From the NCBI RefSeq assembly GCF_002101735.1, contig NZ_LQPE01000143.1, positions 185,289 to 249,288 on the forward strand: a DNA stretch of 64,000 bases, read 5' to 3'. Each line of letters opens with the position of its first letter. Position 1 is the first letter of the stretch. The notes under the pieces are model-generated. The model was not told where the DNA came from. It was given only the letters and a program-made list of their open reading frames with translations, and ran no database searches. The stretch is from Mycobacterium kyorinense (GTDB taxonomy: Bacteria; Actinomycetota; Actinomycetes; Mycobacteriales; Mycobacteriaceae). Below, in pieces: positions 42,429-50,914 of this stretch. The position numbers and the translations under genes are program-made.

Positions 42429-42992
42429 TTAGCTGGCCCCGCCCGAAGGGCCGGGCTGAACCGGTTGACCGGGCACCGGCCCGCCAGCCGGCGCCGGACC
42501 AGTCGGGTCACCCTTACCCGCATAGGTCCCCGACATGTCGACGATTGGAGCACCTGCCGGCGCACCCCCGAGCGCAATCAGCGGAGCACCTGCCGGGATC
42601 ACCGGAGCCACAGGCACGGGAGCACCGGCCGGAACCGGCGCACCGGCAGGCACCGGGGCACCCACCGGAACGGGAGCTCCCACCGGAACTGGTGCACCCG
42701 CGGGCACGGGCGCACCCGCGGGCACAGGAGCGCCGGCGGGCCCGGGCATGGCCAGCGGAACACCAGCCATGTCAGTGAGCGGAGCGCTGGCCGGCCCGCA
42801 GGAACCCCCGGCTCCGGCCGCGGCTGCCGCTGGACCACCGGCCGCGACGTCGCCCGACATTCCCTGGACGCACCCGTAGCCGCCGCCCGTTATCAGCGGA
42901 ACCGCCGCCGCAACCGGACTCAACGCTATAGCGGCCCCCCACAACCCAGCGCTGGCAATGACTTTGATGCCCAATCGATCAAAGCGCATCAT
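42429..42992 (-). CDS. Secreted Ala/Pro/Gly-rich hexapeptide-repeat protein
   Basis: 187 residues from ATG 42992 (AAGGAG eight bases upstream; a second ATG follows directly). Signal peptide about 1-31 (MMRFDRLGIKVIASAG...SPVAAA). After a short Gly/Ala stretch with two cysteines (YGCVQGM, GSCGPAS) come about seven tandem GAPVPA/VGAPVP hexapeptides, then a Gly/Pro-rich end. It is a wall-associated or secreted low-complexity protein. Its stop is eight bases past the convergent PNPOx-like gene stop. I do not recognise a named family. Confidence 0.78.
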   Translation of the reverse strand: MMRFDRLGIKVIASAGLWGAAIALSPVAAAVPLITGGGYGCVQGMSGDVAAGGPAAAAAGAGGSCGPASAPLTDMAGVPLAMPGPAGAPVPAGAPVPAGAPVPVGAPVPVGAPVPAGAPVPAGAPVPVAPVIPAGAPLIALGGAPAGAPIVDMSGTYAGKGDPTGPAPAGGPVPGQPVQPGPSGGAS

Positions 42993-43183
42993 CACCGACT
43001 CCTTCATTCGCGCTCTGAGAGTTCCACAGCCAGATGGTGGTGCAGAACCGCATAGCCATACCGACGTCGCGGTTAGACGACCGTCCAATTGTTAGCAGCC
43101 GGTGTGGCACACGAAACGCGGCGCGCGGCGCCGTTTCCAAAAGGTGACCTTCGGCCGTCGCCGCGAGCACACAGAGTGTCGCG

Positions 43184-43447
43184 CTACAAACTGCCTGGCG
43201 TACCCGCCGGAACTTGCATGTTGATCCCAGGAGCCCAATTGCACGGCATCCAGGTTCTCCAGGCGATCAGGGCGCACTGTTGTTCCGGCGTCAACGGGCT
43301 GGGCCCGGCGCATGGCACTTCGGGACTTCCGCATGGCGGGGGCGCGGGATCCGCGTGTGCGGTGGCCGGGGTGTCTGCCACGCCAACAACACCACCGACC
43401 GTCAATACCGCCGCAGCAGCCCCGACCGTCAGCAAAATTGGCCTCAT
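43184..43447 (-). CDS. Small secreted Cys-containing protein
   Basis: 87 residues. Signal peptide about 1-32 (VGAAAAVLTVGGVVGVADTPATAHA), mature part about 55 residues with four cysteines: PPCGSPEVPCAG, EQQCALIAW, WMPCNWAPG. The cysteine count and the conserved W-R-T-W..PCNW pattern suggest two disulfides. I do not recognise the function. Confidence 0.75.
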   Translation of the reverse strand: MRPILLTVGAAAAVLTVGGVVGVADTPATAHADPAPPPCGSPEVPCAGPSPLTPEQQCALIAWRTWMPCNWAPGINMQVPAGTPGSL

Positions 43448-43553
43448 GGTCAGTTACGGTAGGACGCCTGCGGCAGCGTGTTTGGCGATTTGACGGATAC
43501 GCTGTGCCTCCCATGCGCACCCAGCCGTCGTCGCCCAGCCGGCTGACGGGCAC

Positions 43554-44204
43554 TCAGCGAATGTAGACCTCGTTGCCGGTGGGGTATCCGCCGCCGGTGG
43601 TGGTGATGTGGACGTGGTCGTAGTGGCCGTACCCGGACCCTTGTGGGCCATTCGGGGTGTAGTACGTGCCGCGCCAGATCGCATCCTGTATCCCGAAGCG
43701 ATCGGCGTTTTGGAGCACGAAGGCGACGATCTGGTTGCCCAGCGCGATGCCCTCGTCGCTGCTGGGGTTGGGAATCATCACGTCGAGCGCCAGGCCGTTG
43801 GGATGCCACCGCAGCGCATCAGGCCGGACGCCGCCGATGGTTTGAATCTCGGGGAATATCGCGCTGATGGTGCGCTCCACCAAGATCGTCTTGACCTGTA
43901 GGCCGCGCTCCGGGGCCTTTCCAGGCGGCAGTGCCTCTGGGGCATGCTCGTGAACCACCCGCAATCGCGATGCGGGCATCGACTCGCCCGGAACCGCCTG
44001 TCCGCCGGGCGACGGCAGCCCGTTAGGCCCAGCCGCCACGATCTGCAAGCAGCACGGCGCCTCGGCAACCGAGGCGGTCTCGCCGCCCGTGCCGGGTGGG
44101 CGAGCGCTGCCGGCCACGGCAAAGAAAACGGCGGCCGGGCCGATGGCTGCGGCCATGACAGCGGGCGTCTTTCGGCGCTTCTTGGCTAATCGGTGCCTCC
44201 CCAT
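43554..44204 (-). CDS. Exported M15/VanY-like peptidase-fold protein (Rv0320-like)
   Basis: 216 residues from ATG 44204. N-terminal signal anchor (about 15-38), Pro/Gly-rich linker, then a C-terminal domain with RWHPNGLALDVMIPN (H-x6-D) and GYGHYDHVHIT (H-x2-H), the metal-ligand spacing of M15 D-Ala-D-Ala-type peptidases and of the ARB_07466/VldE-type C-terminal domain. It may act on peptidoglycan peptides, or be inactive. TATCCT (44213-44218) stands eight bases before the start, so the mRNA is probably leaderless. From memory Mtb Rv0320 has nearly the same length. Confidence 0.84.
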   Translation of the reverse strand: MGRHRLAKKRRKTPAVMAAAIGPAAVFFAVAGSARPPGTGGETASVAEAPCCLQIVAAGPNGLPSPGGQAVPGESMPASRLRVVHEHAPEALPPGKAPERGLQVKTILVERTISAIFPEIQTIGGVRPDALRWHPNGLALDVMIPNPSSDEGIALGNQIVAFVLQNADRFGIQDAIWRGTYYTPNGPQGSGYGHYDHVHITTTGGGYPTGNEVYIR

Positions 44205-44379
44205 GGTCGAACAGGATACGAGCAAATGGAGGAATAGTCACAATCGGGTAACGGTCGGCGCCTGACGGCCTATTTGCTACGCCCTGAGACAAGCCCAGCT
44301 ACCCCCTGTCGGCGCAGGTCAGGCGGCTGTTCGCCCGGACGGGTTTGTCGGCCGCAACGCAGGTGGCACGCTCAAGGAC

Positions 44380-45951
44380 ATGACTGACCAGCTGCCGCAG
44401 CCCCGCTTCCTCGACGACCGGTTGGCCCATTGGACCGACACCAAGCCCGACGCCGCGGCGTTCACCTACCTCGACCGCACCTGGACCTGGCGGCAATGGA
44501 ACGACCGGGTCCGGCGGCTCGCCGGCGCGCTGACCGAGATGGGCGTGGCGCGCGGTGACGTGGTGGCATTCCTCGACAAGAACCACCCGGCCTGCGTCGA
44601 GTTGACGATGGCCGCGGCATCGATCGGCGCCGCCAACGCGATCATCAACTTCCGGCTCGCCGGCGACGAGCTCGACTACGTCATCAACGACTGCGGGGCC
44701 AAGGTGCTGATCGTAGGCAGCGAGCTGAAACCGACCGTCGACAAGATCCGCGACAAGCCCGCCAACGTCGAGCACATCGTCGAGGTCACGCCGAACGGCG
44801 GTGACGGCGACGAGTACGAGGCGCTGCTGGCCAGTGCCTCGCCCGTGCCGCGGGCCGCCGACGTCGAGCCCGACGACGTGTGCATGGTGATGTACTCGTC
44901 CGGAACCACCGGCCGCCCAAAGGGAGTCGCGCTGACACAGGCAAACGTCTTGGCGCACACCATCAATGCGCACGAGGGCTGGGACTTCGACGAGGGCGAC
45001 AAGAACATGGTGTCGATGCCGCTGTTCCACGTCGGCGGCTCGTCCTACGTCCAGTTCGGCATCTACGACGGTGTGCCGAGCGTGATGACCCGCGACGTCG
45101 ACGGCGCGTCGCTGGCCGGCGCAATCCTGCAGGGCGCCAACCGGACTTTCCTGGTGCCGGCGGTGCTGGCCAAGGTCCTGGAATCCGGCGAGGACGCGAT
45201 CAAGCTGTTCGGCCAACTCAAGACGTACTGCTACGGCGCCTCGCCGATGCCGCTGCCATTGCTGCGCGCGGCGCTGAAGGCATGGCCGAACACCGACTTC
45301 ATCCAGGTGTACGGGCTGACCGAGGTCTGCGGAGTGATCAGCCACCTGATGCCCGACGCACATCGCGACGAAAGCCATCCCGAGCGGCTGGTCAGCGCCG
45401 GCACCCTGATCCCGAACGCCGAGGTGCGCGTTGTCAACCCGGACACCCTGGCCGACGTGCCCACCGGCCAGCCCGGCGAATTATGGTTCCGCACACCGCA
45501 ATTGATGAAGGGCTATTTAAACCGGCCGGACGCGACGGCCGAAGCAGTCACCGAAGACGGCTGGTTCCGCACCGGCGACATCGGCCGGGTCGACGACGAC
45601 GGCTACATCTACGTCGAAGACCGCCTCAAGGACATGATCATCTCCGGCGGAGAGAACATCTACTCGATCGAGGTCGAGCGCGTGCTCGCCGAACATCCGG
45701 CGGTGATGGAGGTCGCGGTGTTCGGGATACCCGACGAACGTTGGGGTGAAGCGGTGAAGGCGGTCGTCACCCTCGAGGGCGAGGCGACCGAAGCCGAGCT
45801 GATCGAGTGGGCGCGCGAGCGGCTGGCGCACTACAAGTGCCCCAAGAGCATCGACATCAAGGACGAGCTGCCCCGCAACCCCACCGGCAAAATCCTGAAA
45901 AAGGATCTGCGCCAGCAGTATTGGCAGGGCCGCGAGCGGGCCACCGTTTAG
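44380..45951 (+). CDS. FadD-type acyl-CoA/acyl-AMP synthetase
   Basis: 523 residues. Adenylate-forming enzyme motifs: P-loop YSSGTTGRPKGVALT (A3, near residue 172), YGLTEVCG (A5), GELWFRTPQLMKGYLNRPD, WFRTGDIGRVDDDGYIYVEDRLKD (A7-A8) and the catalytic Lys in PTGKILKKDLR (A10). It activates a carboxylic acid as adenylate, then CoA thioester. The chain-length or sterol preference cannot be told. It replaces the Rv0316-Rv0319 genes expected here in Mtb. Its stop overlaps that of the convergent GH16 gene. Confidence 0.94.
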   Translation: MTDQLPQPRFLDDRLAHWTDTKPDAAAFTYLDRTWTWRQWNDRVRRLAGALTEMGVARGDVVAFLDKNHPACVELTMAAASIGAANAIINFRLAGDELDYVINDCGAKVLIVGSELKPTVDKIRDKPANVEHIVEVTPNGGDGDEYEALLASASPVPRAADVEPDDVCMVMYSSGTTGRPKGVALTQANVLAHTINAHEGWDFDEGDKNMVSMPLFHVGGSSYVQFGIYDGVPSVMTRDVDGASLAGAILQGANRTFLVPAVLAKVLESGEDAIKLFGQLKTYCYGASPMPLPLLRAALKAWPNTDFIQVYGLTEVCGVISHLMPDAHRDESHPERLVSAGTLIPNAEVRVVNPDTLADVPTGQPGELWFRTPQLMKGYLNRPDATAEAVTEDGWFRTGDIGRVDDDGYIYVEDRLKDMIISGGENIYSIEVERVLAEHPAVMEVAVFGIPDERWGEAVKAVVTLEGEATEAELIEWARERLAHYKCPKSIDIKDELPRNPTGKILKKDLRQQYWQGRERATV

Positions 45952-46808
45952 AAGACGCGTATCCAGTCGATGAGCATCTCCGCGGGGTAGCTCCCCCCCG
46001 CTGGATCGCCGCCGCCCGAACCACCGACCGCGAGGTTGAAGACGGGAAACAGGTTGTAGTCGGGGTCGTTGAACGGCCACTTGCGGATGGGATCGTTGAG
46101 ATCCTCGATGCCAGTGGCCGGAACGCTGAAGTATGGCTCCTTACCGTCGACGTAGTCTTCCCAGAAGTAAAAACCAGTCTGATTCCAGGTGACCCGCCAG
46201 TTGTGCCAGTTGCCGTCCACCCCGATCGGCTGGGTCTCGAACGCCGTGCCGTAAGGATCCGCGTGAACGGTGGTTCCGGCCGGCCACGTCCCGTTCCCGT
46301 ACCACTCGACGAGGTCGACTTCGCCCTCGCGACCCGGAAAGTCATTGGACAACCAGAAGGCGGGCCAGCAACCGGCAGTGAGGCAGTTGAGCTTTATCCG
46401 AGCCTCCCACGTGGTCCCGATCCCTCCCCGCCAATTGCCGCTGACAAGACCACCGAAGTAAGTGTCGCCGTCATGTGTGGCGCGCAGAACCAGGTTGGAT
46501 TTGCCGTCGAGGAACACGTTTTGCCGACTATCGCGGTATTGGTACCAGAATTCGGGTCGATCGAAGCCCACCGGGTTCTTGATCGGCGTCCGGAAGTTCG
46601 ACACCGCCCAGTTCCCACCCGGGGCCGAACCGGCCGGGCCGTCGAACTCGTCACGGAAAAGAAAGCCCCCGGCGGTGGCACCGGGTGCGGGCGCGGTTGG
46701 CGCTGACGAAATGTCGGGTCGCGACGGGTGAGCCCGGGCCTTGGGGAGAGGCGTTGCGGCTGCCACGGCGCCGATCCCGAACATCAACATCACGCTGCGA
46801 CGATTCAT
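45948..46808 (-). CDS. Secreted GH16 beta-1,3-glucanase-like protein (Rv0315-like)
   Basis: 286 residues from ATG 46808 (an ATG five codons upstream is possible). Tat/Sec-type signal MNRRSVMLMFGIGAVAAATPLP, then a GH16 jelly roll: FRDEFDGPAGS, NPVGFDRPEFWYQYRDSRQN, GGIGTTWEARIK, and the catalytic motif GEVDLVEWYGNGTW (E-x-D-x-x-E). The sequence is close to what I recall of Mtb Rv0315, an antigenic secreted glucanase homolog. It may cleave beta-1,3-glucan or another beta-linked polysaccharide. It converges on fadD. Confidence 0.93.
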   Translation of the reverse strand: MNRRSVMLMFGIGAVAAATPLPKARAHPSRPDISSAPTAPAPGATAGGFLFRDEFDGPAGSAPGGNWAVSNFRTPIKNPVGFDRPEFWYQYRDSRQNVFLDGKSNLVLRATHDGDTYFGGLVSGNWRGGIGTTWEARIKLNCLTAGCWPAFWLSNDFPGREGEVDLVEWYGNGTWPAGTTVHADPYGTAFETQPIGVDGNWHNWRVTWNQTGFYFWEDYVDGKEPYFSVPATGIEDLNDPIRKWPFNDPDYNLFPVFNLAVGGSGGGDPAGGSYPAEMLIDWIRVF

Positions 46809-46955
46809 CCCTGCACCACCCATCGATCAAGCCCGAACGCCGGACGAGTACATACCCGCGGGAACAACTCTCAAACGGTGCTATGAAACCACGCGACGGC
46901 CGGGCTGCGCATCCGAATCCGCCCGCGCGCCGCGGCTGATGTGGTCGACGTGGGG

Positions 46956-47339
46956 TTACGACGTCTGGTCGGAATCGTCCAGGACGCTGACCGCAATGCC
47001 GTACGGCAGGAACCGAACCCGGCGCGCCGGGTCGGTGTTGTTCTTGTTCGCGCGCAATGCATCCAACTCGGTCGCATAGACCTCTTCGACGCGCGCGCCG
47101 CCGTTGGCGTCGACGGTGTAGATCGCCCACACCCCGTCGCCCGCCTCCCCGGCGGTTTCCGGCTCGGTGCGCGAACGCCGCGCGAGGTCCTCGAACAGCG
47201 CAGACCATCCCGCCCGATCACCGGGCACCGTGAGGAACTTGCTGAATCGCTCGAACGCGTCCCGCAGGCCCTCCCCCGCTTCCCGGATCACTCGATCGAA
47301 GTCTTCGGGGTCGAATCCGAACGGACCGTGCTCGCCCAT
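46956..47339 (-). CDS. Rv0313-like conserved hypothetical protein
   Basis: 127 residues, soluble, acidic. The N-terminal half is helical (FDPEDFDRVIREAGEGLRDAFERFSKF), the C-terminal half has YTVDANGGARVEEVYATELDALRANKNN and RVRFLPYGIAVSVLDD, which looks like a small alpha/beta fold. Length and position next to the Rv0312 ortholog fit Mtb Rv0313. It begins ten bases after the DUF7159 stop, so it is the third gene of the 50802-46956 operon. Function unknown. Confidence 0.85.
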   Translation of the reverse strand: MGEHGPFGFDPEDFDRVIREAGEGLRDAFERFSKFLTVPGDRAGWSALFEDLARRSRTEPETAGEAGDGVWAIYTVDANGGARVEEVYATELDALRANKNNTDPARRVRFLPYGIAVSVLDDSDQTS

Positions 47340-47349
47340 GGCAGTGCTC

Positions 47350-48756
47350 CTAGGGTCCCGGCGGCGGCGCCGGCGGCGGCGGTGGGTTGATCGGGATCGG
47401 CACCGTGACGAACGGCAGGTGCAGATACATCGTCATCGGCGGCATCTGAGGCGCGGGCGGAGCCGGCGGCGGCGCAGCCGGGGGTGGTGGCGGCGGCGCG
47501 GCCGGCGGCGGCGCTTCTTGCGGTGCGGGCGGGGGCACGTAGGCCGGTGCTTGCCGTGGCGGCGCCTGTTGAACCGGAGCCGGGTTCGCCACCCGCTGCG
47601 GTGCCTGACGCACCACCGGCGCCGGCGCGGTGATGGTTTCAGGGGCCTGCGACGGCGGTGGGGGTGGGGGTGGCGCCGCCGATGGCGGCGGTGCCGGTGA
47701 GGGCGGGGCGGCCGGCGGGGACGGCGCGGCCGCAGCGGGCGGCGGTTTTGGCGGCGCCTGCTTGGTGGGTACGGCGACGTTCCCGTGCGCGCTGGGCGGC
47801 TGCTGCCCGGCCGTCGGGCGGACGTCGGCGGCCAGCGAAACTACCAGCGCCACAACGCCGATCACCAGCAGCGCGGCCACTCCGCTACCGATTACCAGCA
47901 GCGGCCGGTGCGGCCGGATTTCCACGTCGTCGTCGGGCAGCGCGCTGTAGGCGAGGGCGCCGGTGCCGACGACGGCGTCGGCGCAGACGTCGAGGTAGGC
48001 CGGCGCCAGCACGTCTCGGTTCACTTCGCCGGTTCCCGGGTCCAGCGCGTAGGCCAGCGCGACGGTCGACGATGCGAACAGCGGCGCGTTCGCCGACGCC
48101 AATGCCGCGCCGTGAGCCAGCGCCATGTCCGGCTCCTCGGCCACGCTGACCGGGATCGGTGCCGCTACTTCCAGGTGCTGCTTGATCGGGAAGATGTCGA
48201 CGCCGCAGCCGACGATGTACAGGCCGTCCGGCCGTGTCTCCAACCCGTCGAGGCGGTCGACCATCGTGGCCAGATCGGCGGCCGCCTGCCCGGTATACGG
48301 CGCGCACGTCACCTGCTGGCGGTGCAGGTTGACGATCGAACCGTCGGAGGTGTCCACCACGGCCAGGGTGGCGCTTTCCGCCTCGACGAACAGCAACGCG
48401 GTGTACTGGTAGCCCAGCGCGTGGCCGACGGTCTGGGCAAGCGCAGCCGCGGCGAGCAGCGGCGACACCAACATGACGTTTCGCAGGTCGCGGGTGGACA
48501 GTTTGTCGCGTAACGCGCCGACTTCCCTAGGGTCGGTCCAGGTCACCCCGGTCGACATCAACCGGTAACCGCCCTCGGCGGCGCCTTCCCGGGTGCCGAG
48601 GATGGCGGCGATCACCTGGTCAGGTGCGCTCGACGGCCCCGAGGCGCCGACCTCGATGCAGTCCTGCTCGACCACGACGCCGTCGGCGTCTTCGCCTTCG
48701 ACGAGCACCATGCGGACCGCCGTTGGTGCCATCGACACACCAAGAACGATGTCCAC
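47350..48756 (-). CDS. DUF7159-type membrane protein (third copy)
   Basis: 468 residues from GTG, GGAGGAG ribosome-binding site. Same degenerate actin-like plan: VLGVSMAPTAVRMVLVEG, TALLFVEAESATLAVVDTSDG, LYIVGCGVDIFPIKQHLEV and MALAHGAALASANAPLFASS; one helix (about 270-295, LLVIGSGVAALLVIGVVALVVSL); an outside tail of PPPPAAPP and QAPPRQAP type ending in MYLHLPFVTVPIPINP. This one lies inside the Rv0312-Rv0313 gene pair. The tail ends VTVPIPINP, and the Rv0312-like tail has LVPVPIPVQVP, a similar beta-like end. Confidence 0.82.
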   Translation of the reverse strand: MDIVLGVSMAPTAVRMVLVEGEDADGVVVEQDCIEVGASGPSSAPDQVIAAILGTREGAAEGGYRLMSTGVTWTDPREVGALRDKLSTRDLRNVMLVSPLLAAAALAQTVGHALGYQYTALLFVEAESATLAVVDTSDGSIVNLHRQQVTCAPYTGQAAADLATMVDRLDGLETRPDGLYIVGCGVDIFPIKQHLEVAAPIPVSVAEEPDMALAHGAALASANAPLFASSTVALAYALDPGTGEVNRDVLAPAYLDVCADAVVGTGALAYSALPDDDVEIRPHRPLLVIGSGVAALLVIGVVALVVSLAADVRPTAGQQPPSAHGNVAVPTKQAPPKPPPAAAAPSPPAAPPSPAPPPSAAPPPPPPPSQAPETITAPAPVVRQAPQRVANPAPVQQAPPRQAPAYVPPPAPQEAPPPAAPPPPPPAAPPPAPPAPQMPPMTMYLHLPFVTVPIPINPPPPPAPPPGP

Positions 48757-48936
48757 GACTCCTCCAAAATCCTTTGCTGGCCACGGTCTGGGCGGAGGAG
48801 TGCACCGCGCGGGCCACCTAACTACTTCGTCGCCGCTGCACTGTGCGGCGTTACGTCACGGCGTCAGCCCCGCCGAACCGGGCAATTCCACCCTACTCGG
48901 CAAATACCGAAAAGAAACCGAGACGCAAACCCGCGG

Positions 48937-50802
48937 TTAACCGCCGGGGTTCAGGAACGGGTTCTGCGGCGCTGGGGCCTGATTCTGCGGAACCTGCACC
49001 GGTATCGGGACGGGGACCAGCGGAATCGTCAGGTATTCCGTGGTCATTGGCACCGTCGTCGTGGTGGTGGTCGTGGTGGACGAGGGCGGCGGCGTGGTGG
49101 TGGTGGTGGTCGTCGTCGTGGTGGTTGTGGTGGTGGTCGTGGGCTGCGGAGTGGTGGTACTCGGCGGCGGACGGTATGTCGTGGTCACCGGCGGCGGAGG
49201 AGGCGGCGGCGCCTCGGTGGTGGGCGGTGGCGGCGCGACGCTGGGCGTCGGTGCGGCGCTGGGCGGGGGCGGCACCGGACTCGGCGACGGCGGCTGCGAG
49301 CTCGGCGGAGGAGGCGGAGGCACCGCCGTGCGGCTGGTCGGCGCGGGCGGAGCCTGGTGACCGGTAGTGCTGGTCAAGGAGTACGCCACCCCGCCGATCG
49401 CGAACATCGCGACCAGCGCGCCGAGCCCAAGCAGCAACTGCGGCAAGCGGTGTCGGCGCCGCTCTTCTTCGGGCTGGAATTTCGGCAGGTACTGCGACGG
49501 TGGTGCACTCCCGTCGTCGTAGGGGTCGCCGGTGTAAAACAACGGCTCGTCGCCGGCGTCGTCGGCCTCGGACCAGGCGAGTTCCGCTTTCGGAAGCGTC
49601 GACGATGGTTCCTCGTCGAAAAACGCTCCGTCGGTGGGGATTCCGAAAGACCCGGTGCCGAAGCCTCCGGTCGGCGCGTCGAACGTGCCGGTGTTCGCGG
49701 CGAAGCTGCCGGTGGTCGCGCCCGCCATTGCGGCCATGGCAGTGGCCGGCTCGGCCTCGTCTTGTTGCTCGCCCGGCTCGCGCGAAGCAAGCATCTCCGC
49801 ACCGACCGCCATGGCCAGCGCAGGCTGCACAGCGGTCACTACCGCTAACTTGGCATGAGACGAAACGCGTTGGGCCACAAGCGGAATGCTGGCTCCACCG
49901 CCGGCCATCGCTACCGCAGCAAGCTCTGTCCGGTCAATCTTGCTCCGGGACAGCGCCTCGTCGAATGCCGAGAACACACCGCTGAGTCGAGTCTCGATCA
50001 GCGTCTCCAGCTGGGCTCTGCTCACCTGGACAGTGGTGCGGAGTCCGGGCAGCTCGGCGTCGACCGCGGTCATCGGCTCGGTGGACAGCCGCTCCTTGGC
50101 TTTGCGGCATGCCTCTCGCAGCTGATCGAGTTGGCCCACCGCCGCGGTGCTTTCGGGATCGGCGTGATCGGTGTGGCCGACGGCATCGAGCACATGAACC
50201 AGCAGAGCGTCGTCGACGTGGGCGCCGGAAAACTCCGAGTAGCGCAGCGTTTCACCGATGGGCGCAAAGCCGGAGCCGGCGTCGGCCAAGGTGATGTTGG
50301 TGCCGCCGCCGCCGAAATCGAGCAGGCCGACCACACCGCGGGTCGGCAGGCGTGCCCCAGAATTCAGCGCGATCAATGCGGCGACGGCGTCGGACACGAG
50401 TCGGGGAGCTATCCCGCTGCGGACGAAGCCGGGGTGGGTGCGCAACGCGTCGCGCAGCGCCTGCACGGCTTGTGGTTCCCAGTGCGCGGGAACGGCTATC
50501 GTGATCTCCGATGTCGAGGCGTCGGCTCCGGCCGCCGAGATCATCGCGTCCAGCGCCTCGACCAGCAGCAGTGCCGGGTCGTGCGTCGATCCGGCGACGG
50601 ATACCACGGCGTCCGAGTGACCAATCCGTTCCACGAAGTCGGTGATCACTGTGCCGGTCGCCGCCGGATCCGCGGGTACACCGAGTTGCGGTGCGCGGTC
50701 GGGGAATAGGGACAACATTGAGCGGCGCGTCACGGGTGGACTCCCGTTTCGCACCGCGACTAGGTTTGTGGTCCCGATCGATAACCCCAACGGGTCGTAC
50801 AT
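48937..50802 (-). CDS. Hsp70-like ATPase-fold protein with membrane span and Pro/Thr tail (Rv0312 ortholog)
   Basis: 621 residues from ATG 50802. MYDPLGLSIGTTNLVAVRNG matches the N-terminus I recall for Mtb Rv0312 (620 residues). Hsp70 signatures: LGLSIGTTN (Ser for Asp), LLDFGGGGTNITLADAG (phosphate 2), AVAMAGGGASIPLVAQRV (adenosine). Span about residues 470-490 (LLLGLGALVAMFAIGGVAYSL), then a tail with PPPP, TTTTTT and the end IPLVPVPIPVQVPQNQAP. The ATPase part would be cytoplasmic and the tail outside. It heads an operon with DUF7159 and Rv0313. The frame upstream to 50850 is disfavoured. Confidence 0.9.
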   Translation of the reverse strand: MYDPLGLSIGTTNLVAVRNGSPPVTRRSMLSLFPDRAPQLGVPADPAATGTVITDFVERIGHSDAVVSVAGSTHDPALLLVEALDAMISAAGADASTSEITIAVPAHWEPQAVQALRDALRTHPGFVRSGIAPRLVSDAVAALIALNSGARLPTRGVVGLLDFGGGGTNITLADAGSGFAPIGETLRYSEFSGAHVDDALLVHVLDAVGHTDHADPESTAAVGQLDQLREACRKAKERLSTEPMTAVDAELPGLRTTVQVSRAQLETLIETRLSGVFSAFDEALSRSKIDRTELAAVAMAGGGASIPLVAQRVSSHAKLAVVTAVQPALAMAVGAEMLASREPGEQQDEAEPATAMAAMAGATTGSFAANTGTFDAPTGGFGTGSFGIPTDGAFFDEEPSSTLPKAELAWSEADDAGDEPLFYTGDPYDDGSAPPSQYLPKFQPEEERRRHRLPQLLLGLGALVAMFAIGGVAYSLTSTTGHQAPPAPTSRTAVPPPPPPSSQPPSPSPVPPPPSAAPTPSVAPPPPTTEAPPPPPPPVTTTYRPPPSTTTPQPTTTTTTTTTTTTTTTTPPPSSTTTTTTTTVPMTTEYLTIPLVPVPIPVQVPQNQAPAPQNPFLNPGG

Positions 50803-50914
50803 AAAGCGAATACCTTGCGTCGTTAGCGGTCGGCGGCCAGCGTTCACCATAACCGTGATCGCGGCCCATCACGATCAGGCACATCGCGGTTGGTATCCGG
50901 TCGATGCGGTTGTG

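Noticed and set aside
38338..43500. Integrated element with an attR copy of the tRNA 3' end
   Set aside because: I looked for a second copy of the T-arm/acceptor end and for an integrase and saw neither.
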